Assembly: GCF_014202345.1 (NCBI RefSeq)
Contig: NZ_JACHGO010000009.1
Coordinates: 29,133-93,132, forward strand
Length of the DNA stretch: 64,000 bases
Direction of reading: 5' to 3'
From: Desulfovibrio intestinalis
Lineage (GTDB): Bacteria; Desulfobacterota; Desulfovibrionia; Desulfovibrionales; Desulfovibrionaceae
Below the pieces are notes generated by a model, which had not been told where the DNA came from, did no database searches, and saw only the letters and a program-made list of their open reading frames with translations. The position numbers and the translations under genes are program-made. Each line of letters starts with the position of its first letter. The stretch's first letter is position 1. Below, piece by piece: positions 17,570 to 25,471 of this stretch.

Positions 17570-19258
17570 ATGGAGCACCAGACAACCCTCATACTGACCC
17601 TGGCAGGCGGCCTTTCCGCCGCTATGATACTAGGCTTCATTACCCAGAAGCTGCGCCTTTCACCGCTGGTGGGCTATCTGCTGGCGGGCATTCTGGTGGG
17701 ACCGTATTCTCCCGGTTTTGAAGCCGACGCCGCAACAGCGGCCCAGTGCGCTGAAATCGGCGTCATACTGCTCATGTTCGGCGTGGGTCTGCACTTTCAC
17801 CTCAAGGATCTTCTGGCCGTGGGGGCTATTGCCCTTGGCGGCGCAGCCGTGCAGATTTCAGCCGCAACACTGGCCAGCATGGTCATGCTGCACTATTTCT
17901 TCGGCTTTTCGCTGATGTCTGGAGCCATCTTCGGCATGGCCATTTCTGTGGCGAGTACCGTGGTGCTCACCCGTGTGCTTACAGACAATCATCAGCTCCA
18001 TACCCATACGGGGCATGTGGCCCTGGGCTGGCTGGTGGTTGAAGACATCTTTACCATTCTGCTGCTGGTGCTGCTGCCCGCAGTTCTCAGCCCCGGGGGA
18101 GAATTCTGGAGCGCACTGGGCCTCACCCTGCTCAAACTGGCTGGCCTTACGGTCTTTACCCTGGTTGTGGGTCAGAAACTCATTCCGCTTTTTCTGGGCT
18201 ATGTGGCGCGCACGGGTACGCGCGATCTCTTTACCCTGGCTGTCATTGCGCTGGCCCTGGGCATTGCCGTGGCCGCAGCCTATGTTTTTGACGCCAGCAT
18301 GGCCCTTGGGGCCTTTTTGGCCGGGATGGTGGTGGGGCAATCCGAGTTCAGCGCGCGCGCCGCTGCCGAGGCCCTGCCCCTGCGCGACGCCTTCGCGGTG
18401 CTGTTCTTCGTTTCCGTGGGCATGCTCTTTGACCCTGTGGCCCTGCTCACAGACTGGCCCCTCATGCTGGTGACCCTTTTCATCATTTTAATAATCAAAC
18501 CTCTGGGCGCGCTGGCCATGACGACGCTCTTCCGCAAGCCGTTGCGGTTGGGGTTGGCGGTTTCGGCCTCGTTGTCGCAAATAGGGGAATTTTCCTTTAT
18601 TCTCGCGGCCATGGGCATCAGCCTTGGTATTTTTGACGCCAGGGTGAACAATGCCATCATCCCGGCGGCAATGATCTCCATTACCCTGAACCCGATGATC
18701 TTCCGCAGGGTTGAGGGTCTGGCCCGCTGGATCGAGGGCAGACGCAAAAATGACCAGCCCGCCGAGGGCACGTCAACTGCCGCCCCGGACGACGGAAAGC
18801 CCCATGTGGTGGTCATCGGTTACGGCCCTGTGGGCCGCAGCTGTTGCAGCATCCTGCGTGAAAGCGGCATCACGCCTGTGGTGGTGGAGATGAATATCGA
18901 CACTGTGCGCAAGGAGCGCGGCAAAGGTCTGCCCATCCTTCACGGCGACGCCGGGCAGGCAGAAGTACTGCGTGAGGCGGGACTGGAGCGGGCCGAAGCC
19001 CTGCTCTTGACCACGCCCAGCATTCCCGCCTCGGACGTGGCCGCCATTGCCCGCGCCGTCAACCCTGACATACGCATTCTTGTGCACACGTCTTTTGTGG
19101 GCGAAGCCCGTAAATTGCGCCAGGAAGGCGTTACCGCCGTATTCAGCGGCGAGCGCGAAGTGGCGCTGGGCATGTCGGAGTATCTGCTGCGCTATCTTGG
19201 CGCGCCGGAAGCCCTTGTGCAGACGGAGCTTGAGCGGGTACGTCAGAAGCTGGACTAG
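17570..19258 (+). CDS. CPA2 monovalent cation:proton antiporter (YbaL/KefB-like)
   Basis: 562-residue inner-membrane antiporter. About 12-13 hydrophobic helices fill residues 5-385 (Na+/H+ exchanger domain), followed by a linker and a TrkA-N Rossmann domain from about 410 (HVVVIGYGPVGRSCCSIL), which senses nucleotides. No separate TrkA-C domain is clear. It is close to the YbaL group rather than glutathione-gated KefC, judged by layout only. ATG 17570 with an AGGA/GGAAG site, two bases after the yjbQ-like stop; an earlier ATG at 17534 lies inside that gene. It ends the operon. Confidence 0.88.
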   Translation: MEHQTTLILTLAGGLSAAMILGFITQKLRLSPLVGYLLAGILVGPYSPGFEADAATAAQCAEIGVILLMFGVGLHFHLKDLLAVGAIALGGAAVQISAATLASMVMLHYFFGFSLMSGAIFGMAISVASTVVLTRVLTDNHQLHTHTGHVALGWLVVEDIFTILLLVLLPAVLSPGGEFWSALGLTLLKLAGLTVFTLVVGQKLIPLFLGYVARTGTRDLFTLAVIALALGIAVAAAYVFDASMALGAFLAGMVVGQSEFSARAAAEALPLRDAFAVLFFVSVGMLFDPVALLTDWPLMLVTLFIILIIKPLGALAMTTLFRKPLRLGLAVSASLSQIGEFSFILAAMGISLGIFDARVNNAIIPAAMISITLNPMIFRRVEGLARWIEGRRKNDQPAEGTSTAAPDDGKPHVVVIGYGPVGRSCCSILRESGITPVVVEMNIDTVRKERGKGLPILHGDAGQAEVLREAGLERAEALLLTTPSIPASDVAAIARAVNPDIRILVHTSFVGEARKLRQEGVTAVFSGEREVALGMSEYLLRYLGAPEALVQTELERVRQKLD

Positions 19259-19396
19259 GGAAACGCGCTTTGCCAAACGAAATAACTGCGCGTTTCCCGG
19301 AGACCCTTTAATCGGTGCTTCCTTAGGTACAGACCTCATTGTATTTTTGGATACTTTGTGGGAAAGGACCCTTTCGCGAAAGGGTCCTTCCCCACA
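19258..19396 (+). terminator. Two tandem hairpins ending the hom-antiporter operon
   Basis: The first, GGGAAACGCGC (19258-19268) with GCGCGTTTCCC (19288-19298), begins at the last base of the stop codon. The second is a 40-base near-perfect palindrome at 19357-19396 (one mismatch) followed by a pyrimidine-rich tract. Together they should stop transcription before dinB. The rest of the 338-base gap up to dinB holds the candidate promoter at 19501. Confidence 0.7.
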
Positions 19397-19500
19397 CCTC
19401 CTTCTTCTAATATTCTTTATATATTTGGCATAGTACGAAGATCCTTCTGAACTGAAGCGGGAACTGCAACCTGCTGCGCACGACACCCCTTGCCCGGCGT

Positions 19501-19530
19501 TTGCCCTGTCAGGCCGCCCCGTGCTATCCT
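19501..19530 (+). promoter_or_regulatory. Candidate promoter for dinB
   Basis: TTGCCC (19501-19506) and TATCCT (19525-19530), 18-base spacer, 66 bases upstream of the dinB ATG. I could not see a convincing SOS box overlapping it. Confidence 0.35.
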
Positions 19531-19596
19531 CAAGTATCCCACAAGCAGTCAGCAATTCGCTCATTTCATCCGTAAACAGCCCCTAGGGCCGCCGCC

Positions 19597-20862
19597 ATGA
19601 TTATTCATCTTGATATGGATGCTTTTTTTGCTTCCGTGGAGCAAATGGACAACCCCGACCTGCGCGGCAGGCCCGTCATTGTTGGCGGCAGCAGCGACCG
19701 TGGCGTGGTTTCTACCTGTTCCTATGAGGCACGGGCCTTTGGCGTGCATTCGGCCATGCCAATGGTTTTGGCGCGGCGTCTGTGCCCGCAGGCGGCCATT
19801 GTGCGCGGAAATTACCGGCGCTATGGCGAACTTTCCAACGCCATCATGACGTCTCTTTGCGACTTTTCGCCTCTTGTGGAACCTGCCAGTGTGGACGAGG
19901 CCTATATGGACGCCACGGGCCTTGAACGCCTTTTCGGCCCTCTGGATGAGCTTATGGCGGCCATCAAAGCGCGCGTCTTTGAAGTGACGGGCGGCCTGAC
20001 CTGCTCGGTGGGGGCCGCTCCGGTCAAGTTTCTGGCCAAGATATGCTCGGACGTGAACAAGCCCAACGGTGTGTTCATACTGCATCCCGAGAAAGTGGAC
20101 GCCTTTTTATGCGCCTTGCCCGTGGGCAAAATTCCCGGCGTGGGCAAGCGTATGGTGCAAAATCTGCAAGATATGGGCATCAGAACAGTGGGCCAACTGC
20201 GCCACTTCAGCCCCGAAGCTATGGAGCGCCGCTTTGGCAAGTGGGGTGCCGTGCTGTATGAGCGCGTGCACGGCCGCGACAACCGTAAAATTGAGACGGG
20301 CCGCGCCGCCAAGAGTGAAAGCGCGGAATGCACCTTTGCAGAAGACACGCGCGACAGGGACTTTCTGCAGCGCATGCTCATGGCCCATGCCGAGCGCGTG
20401 GGAACCTCACTGCGCAAGCATGGCTACAAGGGCCGCACAGTCACCCTCAAGGTGAAATTTTGTGACTTCAAACAGGTTACGCGTTCGCGCACACTGGAAG
20501 AGCCAATTAACGCGACGGAAACCATATTTCAGATCGGCTGCCAGTTGCTGGCAGAGCTGTCTTTTCCGCAGCCTGTGCGCCTCATCGGGCTTGGTGTGTC
20601 TGGTTTTGATGCCCCTGCGAACCAGCTTTTTCTGCCGGGCACAGGCAAGGCAGCCGGGCAAAATCTTGACCCGCATGTTGAGGCCAAAAGGCAAAAACTG
20701 GATGCCGCCCTGGATAGCCTGCGCCAGAAGTTCGGCGGGCAAGCCGTGCAACGTGGCCGTCTGTTCACTCTTGCCCAGCAGGAGAACACGCCGGAACGCG
20801 TGAACAACGGCAAGGGTGACGGAGTGGATAAAAAGCCTGGCGGCGGGCGGCGGGCGCAATAG
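19597..20862 (+). CDS. dinB: DNA polymerase IV (Y-family translesion polymerase)
   Basis: Error-prone translesion polymerase. 421 residues. Palm/fingers motifs: IIHLDMDAFFASVEQ (2-16; metal ligand Asp7), SYEARAFGVHSAMP (~45-58) and PASVDEAYMDATG (~99-111; catalytic Asp-Glu). Thumb helix-hairpin-helix IPGVGKRMVQNLQDMGI (~181-197) and a little-finger domain to ~350. The C-terminal tail is basic and rich in Gly/Lys; a short QQENTPERV stretch there is not a clear beta-clamp motif. ATG 19597. Monocistronic. Confidence 0.96.
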   Translation: MIIHLDMDAFFASVEQMDNPDLRGRPVIVGGSSDRGVVSTCSYEARAFGVHSAMPMVLARRLCPQAAIVRGNYRRYGELSNAIMTSLCDFSPLVEPASVDEAYMDATGLERLFGPLDELMAAIKARVFEVTGGLTCSVGAAPVKFLAKICSDVNKPNGVFILHPEKVDAFLCALPVGKIPGVGKRMVQNLQDMGIRTVGQLRHFSPEAMERRFGKWGAVLYERVHGRDNRKIETGRAAKSESAECTFAEDTRDRDFLQRMLMAHAERVGTSLRKHGYKGRTVTLKVKFCDFKQVTRSRTLEEPINATETIFQIGCQLLAELSFPQPVRLIGLGVSGFDAPANQLFLPGTGKAAGQNLDPHVEAKRQKLDAALDSLRQKFGGQAVQRGRLFTLAQQENTPERVNNGKGDGVDKKPGGGRRAQ

Positions 20863-20931
20863 AAGAATGGCGTCACTTTTATGAAACCATTTGTACCCTG
20901 CGGGTACGGCAACTTTTCTTCTCTTTATTTC

Positions 20932-21030
20932 TGCCGCCTGCGCGGCGCGCGGCAAGGCGGGGCCGGTTATGGGGCTTCGCCCCCTTCTCGGCCCCCCTTG
21001 CATCCCCCCCGAAGCACCCCCTGTTCTACC
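20932..21030 (+). repeat. GC-rich dispersed repeat, copy 1 (degenerate)
   Basis: Starts with CTGCCGCCTGCGCGGCGCG and carries the same order of blocks as the copies at 21286 and 43013 (GCGGCAAGGC, GGGGCTTCGCCCC stem, a long C-rich run), but it is shorter and more diverged. It lies downstream of dinB; no coding sequence is supported in 20863-21649. Confidence 0.7.
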
Positions 21031-21285
21031 CCGACCACCAAATATCTTTTTCGGAGGCGGCTACGCACGAACCTCGCCGACGTGTCGGCTTCGGTTCTTT
21101 ATGACGCCGCCCCCGACAATGGTCTGCACTTCGCCTGATAAGCTGCAAAACCCCAATCAAATTACTTATGTACGGCAACCGTTGCCTTTGAAAGCATTGT
21201 GATTCCGATGGGAGTACTTTTATTCCGAGGTCGACAAGCGAATCTTAGCAACCAGACGCCCTAGCCCCTCATTCAACGCGAAAGC

Positions 21286-21541
21286 ACACGATGGCATTGC
21301 GCGGCGCGCAGGGAGATCACCCGACCAGAGGGAGGGAAGCTCCCGGAGCAAAAGACGCGCAGCCCTCGCGTAATGATGGAATTGGGAAAGCCCTTGAGGG
21401 CTATCCCGTGGGAGTGGATATATATGGAAAACCAGCGGGGTCGTCCGGGGGGAGTGCAGAGGGGGCCTCGGAGGGGCGGCAGCCCCTAACAGGCCCCCTT
21501 CTGCCGCTCGCCGCGCAGGCGGCCAAAATGAAAAAAATCAG
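21286..21541 (-). repeat. GC-rich dispersed repeat, copy 2 (inverted)
   Basis: Read on the minus strand, this begins CATTTTGGCCGCCTGCGC and follows the 43013-43233 copy almost base for base for about 100 bases, then diverges through an insertion and matches again at the distal end (GCTCCGGGAGCTTCC, ATCTCCCTGCGCGCCGCGC). Together with copy 1 it forms an inverted pair. No open frame with coding character is present. Confidence 0.85.
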
Positions 21542-21649
21542 ACTAGCTTGATATCCGTGGCACGTTTTGCCAAACCAGATAAACTCTGAAAATGTGATTG
21601 TCAGCAGAAGCCTCGCCACCACGTAAACAACCCCAGCGAACTACCCGCT

Positions 21650-22126
21650 CTACCTGCCTTCCGGGTCTCCCATTCTGCAAACAATCTCAAATTCATTTTT
21701 ACTCACGGGCATTACTGAAAGTCTGGACCCTTTGCGCAGCAGCTCCATACCCGCCAAGGCGGGATCCATACGCATGGCCTTGAGCGGCACGGCATTAGCA
21801 AATTTTTTGACAAAGCACACGTCCACCGCATACCAAAGTGGCCTTTCGGGCGTCGATTTGGGGTCAAAGTGCTCGTCTTCCGGCTCCCAGGCTGTCGCGT
21901 CGGGATACCCGGCCTTGACCACACGGGCCACGCCAACCGCTGAAGGCGCGGTGACACTGTGGTAGAAGATGACCATATCACCTACAGATATCTGATCTCG
22001 CAGGAAGTTGCGTGCCTGAAAGTTCCGCACGCCGCTCCAGCTGGTGATCTGCTCCGGTTCAGCGGCGAGGTCGTCGATTGAGTAGCATCCTGGCTCCGAC
22101 TTCAAAAGCCAATATTTCTTTTCCAT
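21650..22126 (-). CDS. EVE domain protein
   Basis: 158-residue EVE-domain protein, the PUA-like fold that binds modified bases in RNA or DNA (thymocyte nuclear protein 1 family). The start is typical: KYWLLKSEPGCYSIDDL, followed by TSWSGVRNFQARNFLRDQISVGDMVIFYHS split near residues 28-58, which holds the base-pocket residues S, W, G, V, R, N. ATG 22126 has a GGAG site; a longer reading from 22213 is unconserved. It lies 242 bases downstream of mutL on the same strand. The ligand is unknown. Confidence 0.92.
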   Translation of the reverse strand: MEKKYWLLKSEPGCYSIDDLAAEPEQITSWSGVRNFQARNFLRDQISVGDMVIFYHSVTAPSAVGVARVVKAGYPDATAWEPEDEHFDPKSTPERPLWYAVDVCFVKKFANAVPLKAMRMDPALAGMELLRKGSRLSVMPVSKNEFEIVCRMGDPEGR

Positions 22127-22368
22127 AGATGGTCTCCAGACTACAGACTTCAAATGAAAAGCCAGCTTGGCAAATACCGTCAGTTCCCGGCGTTGACGCC
22201 TCGGTGTTACCACTTCCGAGTACTTCTGCTCCGATACTTCTGGTCCAGCGCTCCAGACCTGACATTCTGGCCCAATGTTTCAGCCTCTCCCGCATCAATT
22301 ACCAACGCATCCTCATGTCAGGGCACCTTACCTTTGGGGCAGGCCACTCGCAAAGCGAACACACAACA

Positions 22369-24531
22369 TCACGATTGCCGCCGCTTGAAAAGCTTCTCCA
22401 GCTCCACGCCATCCCAGCGCAGGATGCAGGGACGGCCATGCGGGCAGTACTCCCTGTCGTCAGTAGCCAGCCACTGACGCAGAAGCCCAGCGGCTTCGTC
22501 ATCCGTGAGGCGCTGTCCGGCCTTGATGGCGGCCTTGCACGACATGGATATGAACATGCCCGCCAGATCGTCCTTGCGGCCCGCCAGAGCCTCACGCAAA
22601 AAATCCCTGGCCTCTGCCCGTGAAAGTACGGGAGGCATGCCCCTGACCTCAAGCCCGCTGGCCGAGGTTTCCATTACAAAGCCAAGGGATTCCAGCGTGC
22701 CGCGCAATTCAAACAAGCGCTCGCGCTCTGCCGGATGCAGGGGCATTTCCAGCGGCAGGGCCAGCAACTGCCCTGACCCCGCAAAACCGCCCCGGCGCAT
22801 GCGGGCGTAGAGTATGCGCTCATGGGCGGCGTGCTGGTCCAGCAAAAGCAGGGCCCCGGCTCTGTCGCGCAAAACCAGATAAGTGTCTGCCACCTGACCC
22901 AGATATTCCACATTCTCCACTCGCAGGGGCTGGCGGTCCCTCACGGCTTGGTCGTCAGGCGAGGGGGCAGCTCCGTGGGCGGCGGCATTGTGGTCAAAAT
23001 TTGCGGTGCCAGAATCTGTAGCGTACGTCGCAGTGTACGCGGCGCTGTCTTCTGCCATGCGCCCATAGCCATCAGCATCCGCCCCATCGGGCTGCACGAA
23101 ACGTCCGTCCGGCAAAGGCTGCCCCTGAACTTCCGCACCTGCATGCGCCGCTGCGGCATACCCTGCGGCCTCTCGTACTGCACCTGAAAGCAGCGTCTGG
23201 CCATGCGGCTGTTCCCAGCCGGGGCTGCTGGCGTCTCCATGCGGAACTGCGTACGCCTGGGTAAAGCCTGAGGCATAACCCTGCCCCAAATTCTGCACAT
23301 CACCTTGACCAGAGCCCTGAACCTGACCAGAGAACGGCACGCTGACGCGCCATTCGCCTTCATCTGCGCTATTTTCCGGTTCAGGCCGCTGCATGAGCGG
23401 GGGATTGTCCAGCCGCCCCCAGAAGCCTTGCGGGCGCGGAGCAGCGCCTGCCGATTCCGCCGCTGCGTTGTCAGCGCCGCCAGTAGAAGCAGCGTCGTGC
23501 CAGGCGGCGTCGGCCACGTCAAAGGACGTGACAAGCGCGCCCTGAACAGCGTGCAGCACAGCTGAAAAAATTGCGGATTCGTCCCTGAAGCGCACCTCGC
23601 TCTTGGCCGGGTGCACGTTAACATCCACTTCCGCCGGGTCCATTTCCACAAAGAGCACTATTTGCGGGTAATCCCGGCTGGTCATGCGCCCCTTGTAAGC
23701 TTCGCGCACAGCGGCCAGCAGGCGTTTATCCGTAACGGAGCGCCCGTTGACGTACAGCAAAATCCGGTCGCCGCGCGGCTGGCTCACGTTGGGCAGCGCC
23801 GCCAGACCGTGGGCGCGTATGCCGTGCCTCTGCCCGTCAAAGGGGCGCAGGGCGTCCACAATAAGCCGCGGCCACAAAATGCCAAGGCGTCCCGCCAGTG
23901 TTTGCCCCGGCAGAAACCGCAAGGCTTCACGCTCGCCAGAATGCAGGCTGAAGCCAACCTCCGGCCGGGTGAGCGCCAGACGGGCCATCCAGTCCTGAGC
24001 ACGTTTGAACTCGGTGGAGGGGGTCTTTAAAAACTTTAAGCGGGCTGGTATGTTGGAAAAAAGGTCGCGCACTTCCACCAGCGTACCCCTATGCAAGGCC
24101 GCCGGGCCGGAGTTTTTAAGCAGGCCGTGTTCCACGTCCACGCGGTGTGCCGTGACGCGCCCGTCCTCACCTTCGTGGGCGGACGTGATGGAAAAACGCG
24201 ATACTGAAGCTATGCTTGGCAAGGCTTCACCACGGAAGCCGTAGGAGAGAATACGCTCCAGATCATCAAGGCAGGTTATCTTGCTGGTGGCGTGACGGGT
24301 GACGGCCAGTTCCAGATCATCCGCGGGAATGCCGCTGCCGTCATCCTGCACGCTGATAAGGCTTTGACCGCCGTTTTCGAGGCGAACATCAATCTGGCCA
24401 GCCTGGGCATCCAGGCTGTTTTCCACCAGTTCCTTCAACACGCTGGCGGGCCGTTCAACCACTTCGCCCGCGGCGATCTGGTTGCGCAGCTCAGGCGGTA
24501 GCAGACGTATATGACGATTTTTTTCAGACAT
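22369..24531 (-). CDS. mutL: DNA mismatch repair protein MutL
   Basis: GHKL ATPase that links MutS to strand incision. 720 residues: N-terminal ATPase motifs ELVENSLDA (~34-42), DDGSGI (~66-71), ATSKI and GFRGEALPSI (~95-104); a long variable Gly/Ala-rich linker (~370-510); and a C-terminal dimerisation domain. In that domain the endonuclease motif reads DQHAAHERILYA: the last glutamate of DQHAxxExxxxE is replaced by alanine. The other metal-site motifs, SMSCKAAIKAGQ and CPHGRP, are kept. The ATG at 24531 lacks a strong Shine-Dalgarno; an ATG eleven codons upstream is an alternative. Confidence 0.95.
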   Translation of the reverse strand: MSEKNRHIRLLPPELRNQIAAGEVVERPASVLKELVENSLDAQAGQIDVRLENGGQSLISVQDDGSGIPADDLELAVTRHATSKITCLDDLERILSYGFRGEALPSIASVSRFSITSAHEGEDGRVTAHRVDVEHGLLKNSGPAALHRGTLVEVRDLFSNIPARLKFLKTPSTEFKRAQDWMARLALTRPEVGFSLHSGEREALRFLPGQTLAGRLGILWPRLIVDALRPFDGQRHGIRAHGLAALPNVSQPRGDRILLYVNGRSVTDKRLLAAVREAYKGRMTSRDYPQIVLFVEMDPAEVDVNVHPAKSEVRFRDESAIFSAVLHAVQGALVTSFDVADAAWHDAASTGGADNAAAESAGAAPRPQGFWGRLDNPPLMQRPEPENSADEGEWRVSVPFSGQVQGSGQGDVQNLGQGYASGFTQAYAVPHGDASSPGWEQPHGQTLLSGAVREAAGYAAAAHAGAEVQGQPLPDGRFVQPDGADADGYGRMAEDSAAYTATYATDSGTANFDHNAAAHGAAPSPDDQAVRDRQPLRVENVEYLGQVADTYLVLRDRAGALLLLDQHAAHERILYARMRRGGFAGSGQLLALPLEMPLHPAERERLFELRGTLESLGFVMETSASGLEVRGMPPVLSRAEARDFLREALAGRKDDLAGMFISMSCKAAIKAGQRLTDDEAAGLLRQWLATDDREYCPHGRPCILRWDGVELEKLFKRRQS

Positions 24532-24723
24532 GGTTTCAGTGTAAGCGCCCGTGTGCTGCATGGCAAGTCGCCGCGCCGTACGGGAAAATACCGGATTCGG
24601 ACACGGCATGGGGCTTGCCTTGCCTCCAGGGGTGCTTATCTATGGAAGGCAAGGCTCAGAGAGCGCGCCGCTGCCGCGAACAAGCGAACAGCCAGGATGC
24701 GCCGGGGCCTTAGGGAGGAAATA

Positions 24724-25029
24724 ATGCATGACAACACACTCAAGGCCATAGCCGAGCCCTTGCGCGGCCCCCTTGTTGGCAAGGGCTACGACCCTGAACT
24801 CCTCTATGTGGAATGCGGACGATGCGGTTCGCCCGTCATGTGGGAACAGGGCAAGGCCACACATATTCTCGGAATGGCAGGTATTGACCCGCTGGAACTG
24901 GATTCGTCCTGCCTGCTGGTTACAGACGCTTGCCCCACATGCGGCGGCAAGGGCCACTACACTGTCCAGATTTTCCGCATCAGCGGCGATGCGCAGACAC
25001 GCCGCCCACCCTATTTCGGCAATGCGTAG
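24724..25029 (+). CDS. Small protein with two CxxC zinc-ribbon-like knuckles
   Basis: 101 residues. Two cysteine pairs, CGRCG (~31-35) and CPTCGG (~71-76), suggest a zinc ribbon or rubredoxin-like knuckle. No other domain is recognised. The ATG at 24724 follows a near-perfect GGGAGG site with good spacing, which supports expression. Divergent from mutL, with an intrinsic terminator downstream at 25065. Function unknown; nucleic-acid or protein binding is only a guess from the knuckles. Confidence 0.75.
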   Translation: MHDNTLKAIAEPLRGPLVGKGYDPELLYVECGRCGSPVMWEQGKATHILGMAGIDPLELDSSCLLVTDACPTCGGKGHYTVQIFRISGDAQTRRPPYFGNA

Positions 25030-25064
25030 ACAAGGGCAGGAACTACCCCGCCTGCCCTGAACCA

Positions 25065-25099
25065 GGGCCGCCGGTTCATGTGCCCGGCGGCCCTTTTAT
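25065..25099 (+). terminator. Intrinsic terminator
   Basis: GGGCCGCCGG (25065-25074) pairs with CCGGCGGCCC (25084-25093), a 9-base loop, followed by TTTTATTT. It ends the 24724-25029 transcript. Another long-range stem, AAGCGGCTC (25246-25254) with GAGCCGCTT (25301-25309), follows in the gap. Confidence 0.88.
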
Positions 25100-25372
25100 T
25101 TACACCGCGCGGCAACACCCTATCCGGCATGGCGGAGGGATTAAGCGCATTGGCAAACGTTTCAGGCGCAAGTTCCCAATGGCCGTTTATCATGAATCCG
25201 CTTGAGAGGATGCTTCGCATAAGGGCGCAGCCTCAACAACAAGAAAAGCGGCTCCTTTCATTCCAGCCGGGTACGCAAGGGTACACTGCCTTCATAAAAA
25301 GAGCCGCTTGGCGTGGTGGTCGGAAAAAGACGGGCCTGCTATCTTCCTGAACTTTTTACATCTTAAATAGTT

Positions 25373-25441
25373 GCTGTAAGGCGCACACAGGCTCGCCTAC
25401 GCCTGTGTTGTGGCAAAAATTTGCGTGCAAATCCTTACAGC
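25373..25441. ncRNA. Cloverleaf-like inverted-repeat structure (possible structured RNA)
   Basis: A 9-bp closing stem, GCTGTAAGG (25373-25381) with CCTTACAGC (25433-25441), encloses two further perfect hairpins: ACACAGGC/GCCTGTGT (25385-25408) and GCAAA/TTTGC (25413-25424). The arrangement is a three-way junction on either strand. It lies just beyond the stop of the autotransporter gene, so on the minus strand it could act as a 3'-end structure; there is no U-run right after it. No known RNA family is recognised. Confidence 0.4.
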
Positions 25442-25471
25442 ACAGCTGACCCATTTCATCCGAGAATTGCT

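Noticed and set aside
19400..19596. SOS (LexA) box before dinB
   Set aside because: No convincing palindromic LexA-type site overlaps the candidate promoter; the LexA motif of this lineage is also not something I can state firmly.
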